A stretch of DNA of 64,000 bases from Chrysomallon squamiferum (GCA_012295275.1 CM022673.1:13651788-13715787); one strand, 5' to 3'. Shown: positions 26,841-39,962, counted from the first letter of the stretch. A program made the numbers and translations. Notes: generated from the letters alone by a model not told the origin.

Positions 26841-28807
26841 ATGTTTGTTTCTGGAAAATTGACAGCAGTCACGACGATATTGATAGCGTATGGCCTGTTC
26901 ACGTCTGTCGCCATTTTTATTTACGTCACATATACGGTTAAGATTAAAGAAAAGTCTAACTTTATTGTACAAATGGAGAATCTTTTGTTAGAAAACAAAG
27001 AAAACGAGACGAACAATTTTTTTATGTTTGACGACCACAATCACGAGTTCATTGCAGAAAATCGAGTTAATGTGTGTGAAATTTTTGACGTCATCAAATC
27101 TATTGACATCACTGTAAATACTTTGAACTCACAGCTATTCTGTGACGACAAAGCCTATTCTAGTGACCTCGTTTGTAGATGGTTCTTTTACCAAGCTGAC
27201 CTTCCAGTAAACAACATGTGTAGAAGAACTTCAAAAGACAACGTTGTGCCAAAAATCGTTTATTACGTCATCTTTGGCTCTTATACGTTCAGATTCTGGG
27301 AATATATCAGTGTTCTTAGTGCAAAGAAGTTCATCAAACCTTCAGCTATATACGTTTTTGGTGATGGTCATCCAAAAGGAGTTTGGTGGGAGAGGGTAAT
27401 GAGTGACATCAAGGGTGTGAGATTTATTTACAGAGAGAAACCGAAGATTGGGAACTGGACGGTGAAATGGATTCAACACCTATCAGATGTCGTCAGACTT
27501 CAGGTTTTACTAGGTTTGTTTTATTTATTTTATTTCTCCTGAATTTGAATTGTAGATTCATTGTCTGTATTTGGATCTTCTTGACTTTCCTTTTACTTTT
27601 GGTAAAAAAACGCAGTTTAACTGAACTATACTGGTTTTATTTATTTAATGTTTTGAAGTCTTTAAAGTTATTCTTTAATTGTTGTTTGACACAATATTTA
27701 AATATTGAAAACAGGGAAAATTATTAAACTTGTAATTTGTCTTTACTAAGTTCTTACATTATTTATGTATCTTATCAAAGACGTTTGTTGTAGGCCATTG
27801 AGTACTGTTAAAACGAGTAACCAGACATGAACAATACACTTCAGTATGCATCTGAGTTATTTTTCCGTTCTAATAAATGTTCCACGATTGCCTACCAAAA
27901 GACTTAACATTTGATTTCTACCTTAAAGGTCCCCACCTCAAAAAACAAAAAATAATAATAAAATAAAATAAAATATCGAATAAAAATTAAATAAATAAAT
28001 AAATTAAAATAATAATAAAATAATAAATAAATAATAATAATAATAATAATAATAAAATAATAATAAAATAAAATAAAATATCGAATAAAAATTAAATAAA
28101 TAAATAAATAAAACAAAATTATTAAAAAAGAAATACTGTCCGGGTATTAACCAAGATGTCAAAAAATGTTTCAAAATTACAAAACTTTTGTTTTCCAGTG
28201 ATGTTGAAAATTTATTAGTAACTTTTTGTCTTAGGGTGATCAAAAACTTTTTGTCGATGTGACCAAAAATATTTTTCATCTCGTCATAAAATACATTTTT
28301 CCAAATCATTTCTTTAAGAAAATGGTTTTTCGTTTTTCAGCTAATGGTGGAATCTATCTGGACACAGATATGGTGATTGTTCGTTCCCTAGATCCGCTGC
28401 TTAAATACGATATAACAATGGGGCTCATAGAAAAGGGTACAGGGATGGGAAACGCCCTTATTTTAGCCAGACGCGGTTCACCGTTTGTTAGAGAGTGGTA
28501 CGAAAAATACAGAAACTACAACAATCAGGAATTTTATAAAAACTCGCTACATGTTCCTAGAGATATGTGGATTAAAAATCCTAAATCTATTCATCTCGAG
28601 TCTGACCGTTTCTACAGACCTAGCTGGTTTGAAGCGGATTTTCTGTTTAGACGGAGTGACTTCCCTTGGAGAAACAATTACGCTGTACACGTATGGACCA
28701 ATGGAAATCCAGTTCCGAGAAGTGTAGAAGAACTGAAATATAGAAATACAACAATTGTTCAAGTTTTCAGACATGTTCTGTATGACAAAACTAATGACAA
28801 ACCTTGA
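26841..28807 (+). CDS. Glycosyltransferase copy 4 (GT32-like, DXD)
   Basis: Exons 26841-27513 and 28341-28807 encode 379 residues with the same anchor, stem and DXD layout as copies 2-3. Exon 1 protein is identical to copy 3. Exon 2 differs: it has EKGTGMG where the others have ENGTGMG, losing one sequon, and it carries the NNQEFYKNSLHV patch of copy 1 instead of the NNANY patch of copies 2-3. The intron has a shorter (AAT)n/(AAAT)n tract (about 27950-28115) and an extra segment near 27700-27800 that resembles copy 1's intron. That points to exchange with copy 1 or a copy-1-like gene. Confidence 0.9.
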
Positions 28808-31246
28808 AGTTAACATCAGGTGATATCAACAGGATGTAAATATATGGCACACATTTCCAAGTGTTTGTTTTATTTGGTTTGAAAGGCACTGATTTTTGTT
28901 ACAGTTAGAGAATTATAACGCTCTGTGAAGCCATGGAGATAACATTTAACCTCGACTGATGTTAGTTCTTTCACAGAAATTTAAAAATTAAGATGTCATT
29001 AATTGTTTTACTAATTCTAAACAAGTTCTTGCAATGTGCGTAAGATTTTACTTTAAATTTGTTTCGTTCTGTATATTTCGAGTCGACATAAGACAAAATG
29101 TCATGTTCATATGATTGGAGAGTTTTGTTTTACAGCCATAATTTTACTTTATTGTCAATTTAGGTTGGTGTTCAGTAACAAATAAGTCAATAACTTGGAA
29201 ATTTAATATGAATATAAGAAAATATAATGACCTTGTCTATCTGTCTGTATATATATATATATATACACACACACACAATTTGTGGAGAAACGGTTACGAA
29301 ACAATGGTTTCATTTTATAATCACGTACGAAATCAGTAATTTAAAAAAAAATAATAATAATAACAAATTTCTTTTGTAAATTTAACACTGATTTGTAATT
29401 TAATGTGAACATTACGATATATTCAATTTTAATTGACGATATGATTCCGTATATTTATAAAGGAATGTAATATTTCTCTAAGAACGAAATACAATATTTA
29501 TTTACATAATAAATGCATTTACTGTAATGACGTAATCAGAACAAAAGAAAAAAGAGGGAAGGGAAACAACTCTAATCCGTTGTCTGGCATTATTCGTTTG
29601 CAGTAAATAGCTTGACAACTGTATTACCTCTCTGATTCTTAACATTAGTTCTGAAATAAATAAATAAAAAAATGAAATAGAAAATAAATGATCAAATAAA
29701 TGAATAAATGATTAAATAAATAAAATAAAATGAATAAATAAAATTAAAAACACACTAAAGAAATCTATTCGTCACATAGCGACGCATACACACAATGACA
29801 GACGTAAATTAATAACGATGACTAACTTCTGCGAGTGATCCTAGAATTTCCAAATTAATTACAGTCTGTCGTATATTACATTTAAATATTTCACAAATAT
29901 CAATACCATAAGACTATTTCGAACGTTTCTGAAAATATTTTATTTCATAACGCCATCTACGTTGATCACGTGATACACATTCTTGCGGACGTTAAACGCG
30001 CGACTTTTCCATCGATAAACTTGACACGTAAGTAACAACGCTCCTACTCTTTTTTCTTTTTTGATCGTTTCAGTAAATATTTTGTATGTAGATTGTATTT
30101 ATTTATTTATTTATTTACTATATTATTTAATTTCATTAGTTAAGTTAAATACATATATGTCTGTATGTATGTTCACACGTACGTTTTCTAGTAAGAACAC
30201 AGAATATTGGTAATAGAAATAGTTGTAGTAATAGCAAATATTTGCTATTGTTTAAGAAGTGATCGTATTTGCAAACCTGTGCCACAAAACTAATTACTAT
30301 ACAGCTTGTTTTGTTTGTTCGGTAATTTTGGAAGCAGACAATGACAATGACTTTATTATCCTGAACTGTAGGATTACAGTACAGAGAAGAATGCTTTGCA
30401 AGTATATCATAAAAGGTTAACGGCAGCTGGACGGGATTTTGAAATGGTGCTGGTTTATACAGAAATCCGAATTAGTCAAAGGAGGGTTTTCACAGAATCC
30501 AGTGTATACATTCGTATATATATATATATTTAATTATTTTAGAGCCGAATACATTTATATATGTGAAAAGTGCCCATTTTATTTAGGATTTTTATGTTTC
30601 TTGCAATTTTATTAAGATTTTTTAAATTTCTGTCAATGTATAGAACACTGGAGAATACGTATGCCATCGTCACTTTTGTAGCACTATTATATTATGGTCC
30701 ATGTGAATCGTGTGTAACGTTTCAATAGTGCCTTTTCATAATGTTGTGATTCCCTTTTTGTCACGGACACCTCCCCCGTCATCAGAAAAGCTGGATCTGC
30801 CCCAGCATTAGTAGTAGTAGTAGTAATAGTACTACTAATGTTAGCAGTAGTAACAGCAGCAGTAGTAATAGTAGAGTAGTTATTAAAGTATTGATGGTAG
30901 TTTTAATGATGATGGTGGTGACTTACAATTAGTACAGTAGTATTAAATACAAAATTATATTCTAATTCAGTCAGAGGTAATCAGTTTCAGGTCATGCATA
31001 TAATAATGTATTTCACTGTAAAGACAACGAAATCTTTTCGATATCAATTTTAACGTAACAGCTGTCGCTGGTTTAACAACTGTCTTCAGTATATTACAAA
31101 TAATCTGTTTTTAAGTCCTCAGTAAGATTATGCTTATTGCGTCTGAATTATTTGTACTTTGAAATACGCCTTCTGTGTCAAGTTCTGAATGTTCTCGTTG
31201 AAACGAGTAAAAGAAAAATCGTTGGAGTTTCTTTTGAAACTGAAAT
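28808..31246. other. Spacer after copy 4
   Basis: Order as in the other spacers: short (TA)n/(CA)n at 29247-29277, left half of the dispersed repeat at 29525-29620, promoter block at 29920-30027, TAG-rich stretch at 30808-30890. No coding exon is seen. Confidence 0.75.
29920..30027 (+). promoter_or_regulatory. Candidate promoter/5' noncoding exon for copy 5
   Basis: Conserved block with CACGTG at 29967-29972 and donor GACAC|GTAAGTAAC at 30028. The partner acceptor is ATATTGCAG ending at 31954, so the UTR intron would be about 1.9 kb. Confidence 0.4.
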
Positions 31247-31400
31247 GAAGAGTTAATCATGGTATGGGAATTCATTTCCACAGGTTGCTAAATAGAACTC
31301 ATCAGCATTAATGAGCCTATGTATCAAGAGATAATCCCTGACAGAGCTGTTGTCATGCATTACCATGCCATGCCTCACGGAGCACGTACTGACACCAAAA
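31247..31400 (+). mobile_element. Tc1-like remnant, unit 4 (internal fragment)
   Basis: Only the middle of the element remains, starting at GAGTTAATCATGGTATG. It is more diverged than in units 1-3, and both terminal repeats and the helix-turn-helix region are gone. From about 31400 to 31990 the sequence is unrelated, with (TCC)n, (ATT)n and (GT)n tracts, up to the 5' UTR acceptor of copy 5. Confidence 0.65.
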
Positions 31401-31674
31401 TAGTTATGTTGGGATAATTCCATTGAGATAATGCTTCGGCCGGTTCCAGAAGACACCGCAGAAAAATCGTGATCGGACGAAGAAACTAGTTTTACGATTA
31501 ACGCCAACTGAAATACATTTTTATTTTCATAATGATGATGCTATTTCTGCCTCAAGTGCAACTACCACCACTGCTATACTAATATTGCTGATACTACTAC
31601 TACCACCACTATTATTATCATTAACATCATGATCACCTCCTCTTCCACTCCTCTTCCTCCTCCTCCTCCTCCTC

Positions 31675-31705
<31 letters not shown>

Positions 31706-31990
31706 CTGAGATATTTTAAAATTATGCACGCCTGTCTGGGACTCCTTGACGAATTTGACGACTGGTTCGTTTAAATAGTTGTCTACAATCTACATAAATA
31801 ATTAAAAATATATTTGTACACAATTCTTTAACTGAGAAATAAGAATATGTGTGTGTGTGTGTATGTGTGTGCGCGCGCGTGTGTGTGTGTGTGTGTAATA
31901 TATAACTTGTTGTCATATTATTGCTAATTCAGTTTACTGTAATTCATATTGCAGACTTCGGGTTAACGGCTGATAAAAAACAAAGCGGCC

Positions 31991-32844
31991 ATGTTTGTTT
32001 CTGGAAAATTGATAGCAGTCACGACGATATTGATAGCGTATGGCCTGTTCACGTCTGTCGCCATTTTTATTTACGTCACATGTACGGTAAAGGTTAAAGA
32101 AAAGTCTAACTTTATTGTACGAATAAAGAATCTTTTGTTAGAAAACAAAGAAAACGAGACGATGAATATTTTTATGTTTGACGACCACAATCACGATTTC
32201 AGTGCTGAAAATCGAGTTAATGTGTGTGAAATTTTTGACGTCATCAAATCTGTTGACATCACAGTAAATACCTTGAACTCACAGCTGTTCTGTGACGACA
32301 AAGCCTATTCTAGCGACCTCGTTTGTAGATGGTTCTTTTACCAAGTTGACCTCCCAGAAAACAACATGTGTAGAAGAACTTCAAAAGACAACGTTGTGCC
32401 AAAAATTGTTTATTTTGTCATCTTTGGCACTTACACGTTCAGATTCTGGGAATATGTCAGTGTTCTTAGCGCAAAGAAGTTCATCAAACCAACCGGAATT
32501 TATGTCATCGGTGACGCCCATCCCATAGGTTTCTGGTGGGAACGGGTACTGCGTGACATCAAAGGTATTAGATTTATCTATCGAAAGCAGCCGAAGATTG
32601 GAAAATGGCACGTAAAATGGAACCATCACTTGTCAGACGTCACCAGACTTCAGATTTTACTCGGTATCTTGTTTCTAGTTCTGTTAAACAGTTTAATTCA
32701 TCACTCTAGTGACTCACAACATTAAACACAACACAGCAGTTTCAAACATCTCACTTTAAGAATAAGAACACAACAACAACAACAACAGCAATAATAATAA
32801 TAATAACATGAGTAGGAATAGTAGTAGTTATAATAATATTAAAC

Positions 32845-32877
<33 letters not shown>

Positions 32878-33479
32878 TCACTGAATGACGATAAAGGTTT
32901 GAAACAAGCTGTGTTCATACATTTTAAACTAATCAATATTTTTATTTTAAACTCTTTATTTTAGGCAGACTGTTTTTTGTTTGTAACTTTTTTAACTTTC
33001 TAATTGCAGCAAATGGTGGCATTTACATGGACACCGATATGGTAATAATACAATCTCTGGATCCGCTGCTCAACTATGACATCACGATGGGTCTCGTGGA
33101 GAATGCAACGGGGATGGGAAACGCCCTAATTTTAGCCAGACGAGGTTCACCGTTTGTCAGAAAGTGGTATGAAGAGTACCGATTTTATAAGCACACGGAT
33201 TTTTACAGAAACTCTATGCAGATACCTAGAATGATGTGGATTAACAATTCTAAATCTATTCATCTGGAGTCTGATAGGTTTTACAGGCCAAAGTGGTTTG
33301 AGGCAGATCTTCTTTTCAATGCAAGTGATTTTCCTTGGAGAAACAATTATGCCATTCATCTCTGGACGTATGGAAATCGAATCCCGAAAAGTCCCAGTGA
33401 TTTGGAGAACAAAAATACGACTGTTGTACAGCTGTTTAAATATGTACTTTATGAAAACAGTGAGGACAGTTCTTTATAG
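31991..33479 (+). CDS. Glycosyltransferase copy 5, hybrid (GT32-like, DXD)
   Basis: Exons 31991-32663 and 33010-33479 encode 380 residues. The exon 1 donor is CTCG|GTATCT and the acceptor AATTGCAG|CA. The first about 500 bases of exon 1 are near identical to copies 2-4, but at about 32491 (after AAGTTCATCAAACC) similarity drops sharply. The rest of exon 1 and all of exon 2 form a clearly diverged paralogue (NGGIYMDTD; RKWYEEYRFYKH; AIHLWTYG). DXD residues Asp232 and Asp234 are kept, as are the WFEADLLF and NTT blocks, so it should still be an enzyme. The intron is short and holds (AAC)n/(AAT)n repeats. Confidence 0.9.
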
Positions 33480-33601
33480 CTGATAGGCTGAGTGACATAT
33501 AGAGTGTTAGAAAGAAAGAAAGAGTGAGACATAAAGTAATGGAGAGAAAGAGAAAGAAAGGGTTAGATAAATAAAAACAGAGATATAGAGAAAAACGAAA
33601 A

Positions 33602-33998
<397 letters not shown>

Positions 33999-34877
33999 TA
34001 TATATATACATAGAATATTTAAATATTTTTATAACTACTGTTTGGTGACAGACTTTTCTCACAAAAAACGATGTTTGAAGAATCAGTTATTCTCTGACAA
34101 ACTTAGAACCAGCATGTTTGAACTGAACATGAAAGGCAGACAGCAGTGCAGGTTTTTAGTTAGTCAGCTAACAAACAAATAAAATACAAACAACAGCTTG
34201 CAGCCTCCTGTTACCACTGACATTTCTTTCTCACGAGTAACTGCAGCAGATACTGAGATATGTATTTCTTCACGAATGATTTTATTTGTGTTATTTTTAT
34301 CTTTTTAAATAAAATAACAAAGAAAAACACCAAAAAATAAACAAGAAAAACAAACAACAAACTAGTAACAAACCAAAGATTGTAAAATTTGAATAATACA
34401 AGAATTGTTCTAAAATGCCTAGACCATCATTATCATCACAAAGATAATCATAGTAATTATTACTTTTTATTTGCCATTGTTTTTATCATCACGCTGTTTT
34501 GTCTCTTTTTAAAATGATAAAAACAAGCTGGTCTTGCTATTTTAAGCAGCTTTTTCATTTGACAGTGACCGTTTTTATTTTATACAATACCAATTTTCCG
34601 ATATTCGTACTTAAATGTCAGTATGTAAGTACGTACGTATGTACGTATATATGTATATATGTGTGTATGTTTAAATATATATGTATCTATTGTATTGCAT
34701 TGCATTGCATATATGTATTGTAAGTATGTATTGCATGTATATATTTATACATGTGTATGTGTACATAAGATAAATTTAAGTCTAGAAAGTTAAAAGTTAA
34801 CAGTATCAAAGTCCTATTTATTTTTAACAGACCTCATTTAGTTTGGGAATTTTATTTTTATTTTTTTATTTCACCGA

Positions 34878-34913
<36 letters not shown>

Positions 34914-35213
34914 GGTGTTATTTTTTGTTTGTTTTTTATTATTTCATTGTATAATTTATTTTATTTTATTTTTTTTATTTTAGATCATTGTTGATTTTTT
35001 GAAATGTCAATATTCAAGATGGCTGACACATAACTGTCATTCAGCAGACATGTCTGAACTTTTTTCAAACACAGAGTCTTGTTTTTCTGTAATCAAACTG
35101 GAAGAATGTAAGCAAAGCAACAGGGAAGCCAAATTCTTCATAAAAGTGATACAGTATTCATAATAATATTATTACTATTATTATTTTATTACCATTGTTA
35201 ATATTAATATTAA

Positions 35214-35278
<65 letters not shown>

Positions 35279-36781
35279 GCAGTAGTAGTAGCGGTAGCTG
35301 TGTTGCTGTTCTGGTGTTATTATTAGGGCGGTGTAGCAAAACATTCCCCCGCCCGAAATGCTCTACAGTGAGCTTTCCGGGGGAGTGTTTTGAGGTGAAG
35401 GATGTTTTGGGGTGGGGGGATGTTTTGAGGATTGCACATCGGCCTTGTAGTAGTTGCGGGTCCCAGCTGGTAAACCTTGTGAAAACAACGCAAACTGTAA
35501 TGAATAACTAGCTGTATTAAGTCGCAAAGGATTGAGAAGTCTTAAACGTTAACTTCTCTTTGAAGTCTTTTCTGAAGCATTCCAATAAACATAATTCTGA
35601 TGAAATAAAATATTCTTGGTTTTCAGCCATTTGTTGTTGTAATTCATATAATTAATTTTAAGAACAGAAAATATATAGCTTCCATATTATTTATGTTGTC
35701 GTTTTCCAGGAAAATAATGGTAGAAGCATACCTGTAAAACAATAAAAAAACAACAAAAAAAACCCCTTCAAAATCTTTCAAAAAACCCAGCAACAACAAC
35801 AACAACAACAAAAGACCATATTTTTATTATTTTGGGTTGAACAAATATGGTGATAATAATAATAAGTGAGGTTTTTTTTTTTTTTTTCAAAGCGGTTAAG
35901 GTTTTTATTTCGATTCGATTTTAAATACAATAATGTAAAATAATACTTAAAATATTGATTATAACAGAACAGTGTGATATATTTATATACATATAAATAC
36001 CATAAAAAGAAAAAATAGAGAAAAAACCACAGGTTCTTGTATAGGAGAGTAAATAAATAAATAATAAAAATAAAATAAAACAACAAAAACAAAAATTGTT
36101 CTGTTTCTGTTTGCGGAATGGAATATCGACATTACATTAGAATGAAAGAGTTTCGCTGTATAAATAAATAAATAAGTAAACAAATTAACCAGCATAAATG
36201 CGAAACAAAAATATAACTTAAAATAAAATGGGTAATACTATTTATACAATTATCTGATAAATAAAGCCAGAGTGATGCATAAATGAAAAGTAAATTAAAA
36301 TTAACTACGAAAGAAAAGGACTAAACGAAAAAAAAAAAAAACCAAAAATATAACAAAATATTAACAAACAACAACAAAAAAACTAGATTTTATAAAATAA
36401 TAATAAAAATAGTCAGTGTTAAAATCTGTAAAATGAATGTTATATAGAAACCTTATTTGTGTGATGGAAGAGTTGAAATACTGAGACGAGATCGGTTAAT
36501 GATCGACAGAGCTGTAGAGCGAAGTACGTGGAATGTGCTGTCCTGTCAGGAAGTAAAATATTGCTTGTCATGTAGTCTTAGTCGTCGTACTACTGGCTCA
36601 TAAAAATACGCAATCAATCAAACAATAATATACAAAAAAATAATAATAATTTAAAAAATTATCAATATATTTACTATAAGCACAGCTAATATCGATTTAG
36701 GAAGGTAATTTGCTGTGATTATCAGATTTTACCAAGGTTTGCGCGTAACACAATATGTCTCATAACCGAGATGTGAAGTAA

Positions 36782-37110
36782 AGTATGAAGTGAAATGTGA
36801 TGTGACGTATGAAGTAAGATGTGATGTGACGTATGAAGTAAGATGTGATGTGACGTATGAAGTAAGATGTGATGTGACATATGAAGCGAGATGTGATGTG
36901 ACGTATGAAGCAAGATGTGATGTGACGTATGAAGCGAGATGTGATGTGACGTATGAAGCGAGATGTGATGTGACGTATGAAGCGAGATGTGATGTGACGT
37001 ATGAAGGAAGATGTGATGTGACGAATGAAGCGAGATGTGATGTTACATACGAAGCGAGATGTGATGTGACATACGAAGCGAGATGTGATGTGACGTATGA
37101 AGTAAGCTGT
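36782..37110 (+). repeat. 24-bp minisatellite with TGACGTA in each unit
   Basis: About 13 units of 24 bases (GATGTGATGTGACGTATGAA plus GCGA or GTAA variants). Because 24 is a multiple of three and no unit holds a stop, frames on both strands stay open as 8-residue repeats; I see no sign that they are coding. Confidence 0.9.
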
Positions 37111-37253
37111 GAAGTGAGGCGAGAAGAAAACTTCATTTGAACTTTTGATTTCTTTAGCAATTCTTCACTAGTTGTCCGTATACTAAACATTTTTTACAGT
37201 TATGTAGATTTAGATATTTTCATTTTAAGACTAGCATGGATAATTCAAATATT

Positions 37254-37377
<124 letters not shown>

Positions 37378-37722
37378 CCAATTAGTGGTTGACTTACTGA
37401 CTGGATGACAAATTGACTAACTGTTGATTAAGTCACTGTCTGATTGTTGACTAACTTCAGACTAATAGATTAGCTGAGTAACTGACTATCTAGTTGATAA
37501 AGTGATTAACTGACTAACTAGGCTAATTGATAACTGACTAACTGACTAATCGACTAATTCTCTAGCTGATAAAGTGACTAACTCAAGACTGTATTGCATT
37601 TAATACACTAACGTCATGAAATAATTTGAGAATACTTCCTGACGGCTTTTTCAGAGTTATATATTACGTATTTCAGAGTTTAAATCTCAGTCGAAGTCGA
37701 ACTGTTTTGAGAATCGTCTGCT

Positions 37723-39286
37723 TCAAGAATCCGAGTCAGATTCCGAGCTCCCGTATAAGACGTGTTTAAAGATCTGAACAACAGTCGTGTTTCTGTTGTT
37801 CAGCTCGGCAGGAGAACTCGGCACTCTTTTTCCGTTCGTCCAGACATGCACGGCGAAATTGTTTCTCCACGGATAATCGTTTTTCTCGAACAAAAGATCC
37901 GCCTCAAACCAGTTTGGCCTGTAAACTAGATCGGATACTAGATTAACGGATTTGGGATTTTTAATCCACATGTCTCTTGGCACCTGAAGGGAATTCCCGA
38001 ACAGCTTTTCCCTTTTGAAATGTGTGTACTGTTTGTACCACTCTAGAACGAACGGTGACCCCCGTCTGGCTAAAATGAATGCGTTGCCCATCCCCGTGGC
38101 GTTGTCAAGAAGTCCCAGAGTTATCTCGTCATTCAATAACGAATCCACGGGCCGTATTATAATCATATCTGTATCCAGATAGATTCCGCCATTAACTGAA
38201 AGGAAAACACAATTAGTAAGAGCTTAAGCTTATTATTAAATCTGTAGTGGAGGGTGTGAGTAATGAGGTATTGAGAGTTTCTACACGAAACTAAGTCTTT
38301 ATAAGTAACAAAAAGAAATGGATCTCCACTCTCGACTGTTTTCTTCATATTCAATTTCGGTTTACATAATAATCTATCTATGTGTCTATTTATCTAATCT
38401 AATCTATCTATCTATCTATCTATCTGTATGCTGTAAGTCTGTCTATCTATCTATCTGTCTGTCTGTTTATCTGTCTAGCTATCTATTTATCCATCTATCT
38501 ATCTATATATCTGTATATCTGTCTATCTATCTATCTGTCTGTCTCTATCTCTCTATATATCTGTCTGTCTATCTATCTATCTGTTAACACGACAAACAAA
38601 CCTAGTAAAACCTGAAGTCTGACGACATCTGATAGGTGTTGAATCCATTTCACCGTCCAGTTCCCAATCTTTGGTTTCTCTCTGTAAATAAATCTCACAC
38701 CCTTGATGTCACTCATTACCCTCTCCCACCAAACTCCTTTTGGATGAGCATTACCAATAACGTATATAGCTGAAGGTTTGATGAACTTCTTTGCGCTAAG
38801 AACACTGATATATTCCCAAAATTTGAACGTGTAAGTGCCAAAGATGACGTAATAAACTATTTTAGGTACCATGTTGTCTTTAGAAGTTCTTCTACACATG
38901 TTGTTTTCTGGGAGGTCAGCTTGGTAAAAGAACCATCTACAAACGAGGTCGCTAGAATAGGCTTTGTCGTCACAGAACAGCTGTGAGTTCAAGGTATTTA
39001 CTGTGACGTCAACAGATTTGATGACGTCAAAAATTTCACACACATTAACTCGATTTTCAGCACTGAACTCGTGATTGTGGTCGTCAAGTATAAAAACATT
39101 CATCGTCTCATCTTCTTTATTGTCAAACAGAAGTGTTTTTATTCTTCGAATGAACCCGACATCTTGATTTAAATGTTCTTTTATTACTGCATGGCGTGAG
39201 AGATAGAATATTATAATTAGTGACGTCAGCATTCCGTACACTATCATCAGCACCATCATTGAACAGAAGTTTGGAAAGACGCTCAT
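37723..39286 (-). CDS. Glycosyltransferase copy 6, inverted and diverged (GT32-like, DXD)
   Basis: Read on the minus strand: exon 1 39286-38602, exon 2 38195-37723, 385 residues. The donor is CTAG|GTTTGT, the acceptor TTTCAG|TT, phase 1, giving VNGGIYLDTD with Asp236 and Asp238. The N-terminal tail and membrane anchor (VLMIVYGMLTSLIIIFYL) resemble copy 1 more than copies 2-5. From the DDHNHEF block (about 39096) to the exon 1 donor the sequence is nearly the same as the other copies, while exon 2 is the most diverged of the set (IIIRPVDSLL; HFKREKLFGNSL; Ser/Asp-rich tail). The intron carries a (TCTA)n tract. A 5' UTR acceptor is seen at 39326, 39 bases before the ATG. Confidence 0.9.
38363..38585 (+). 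repeat. (TCTA/TCTG)n tract in copy 6 intron
   Basis: About 220 bases of tetranucleotide repeat fill over half of the intron of the inverted glycosyltransferase gene, reaching to within about 16 bases of its donor. Confidence 0.9.
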
Positions 39287-39329
39287 GGTTGTTCGATGTA
39301 TTATCTTATGTATCTCTGGTTACAGCTGA

Positions 39330-39330
<1 letters not shown>

Positions 39331-39415
<85 letters not shown>

Positions 39416-39500
39416 AAGTAGTAGAAGTAGTAGTAGTAGTAGTAGAAGTAGTAGAAGTAGTAGTAGCAGTAGTAGTGGTAGCAGTAGTAATAGTAGTAAT
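39331..39500 (+). repeat. (AAT)n/(AGT)n microsatellite
   Basis: A pure AAT run turns into AGT with GAAG interruptions. It sits directly upstream of the 5' UTR acceptor of copy 6, so on that strand it supplies a T-rich tract ahead of the AG. Confidence 0.9.
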
Positions 39501-39962
39501 AATAACCACAGCAATAATAATAATAACAATAATAGAGAGTAATCAGATTTAGACAATAATAAGAAGACGAAAAAGACGAAGAAATATGTAGATTTTAGTA
39601 ATAGCGCTTAGAACACAGAGTTATATTTAACAACTAGGCTATGGCATTACGATCTCGACATTATTTTTATTTCGACAATCTCTAAGGTCTTTGTCTCCTT
39701 TCCTTTAGCTTATTTGTTATCATTATATTGTCTTCTACCTCCTTTTTCTCTTTCTCAGTATCTTTTTTCAATTTTTCTCTAACCTATAGTTCATCATTAT
39801 TATCATCATCAGCATCATCGTCGCCATTATCATCATTATTATTATTTTCTACAATTCCATACCAACGAAATTTTATTAATCGAAAAATACTTTGTCCTTT
39901 TTGCTACATTTTAAGGAGCTAAAAGACTTAATTAACCATCTGCAGTAAGACGAATGTACACA

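Larger units (their letters stand above)
26705..31246 (+). repeat. Tandem duplication unit 4 (truncated)
   Basis: Contains copy 4, its spacer and the promoter block. Homology to the other units stops at the GAAATGAAG ending at 31249 and resumes inside the transposon, so about 800 bases, including the left terminal repeat, are missing. Confidence 0.85.

Noticed and set aside
36729-37190. Repeat-rich open frames on both strands
   Set aside because: The 24-bp minisatellite has no stops in several frames; there is no start context, splice support or protein character beyond the repeat.
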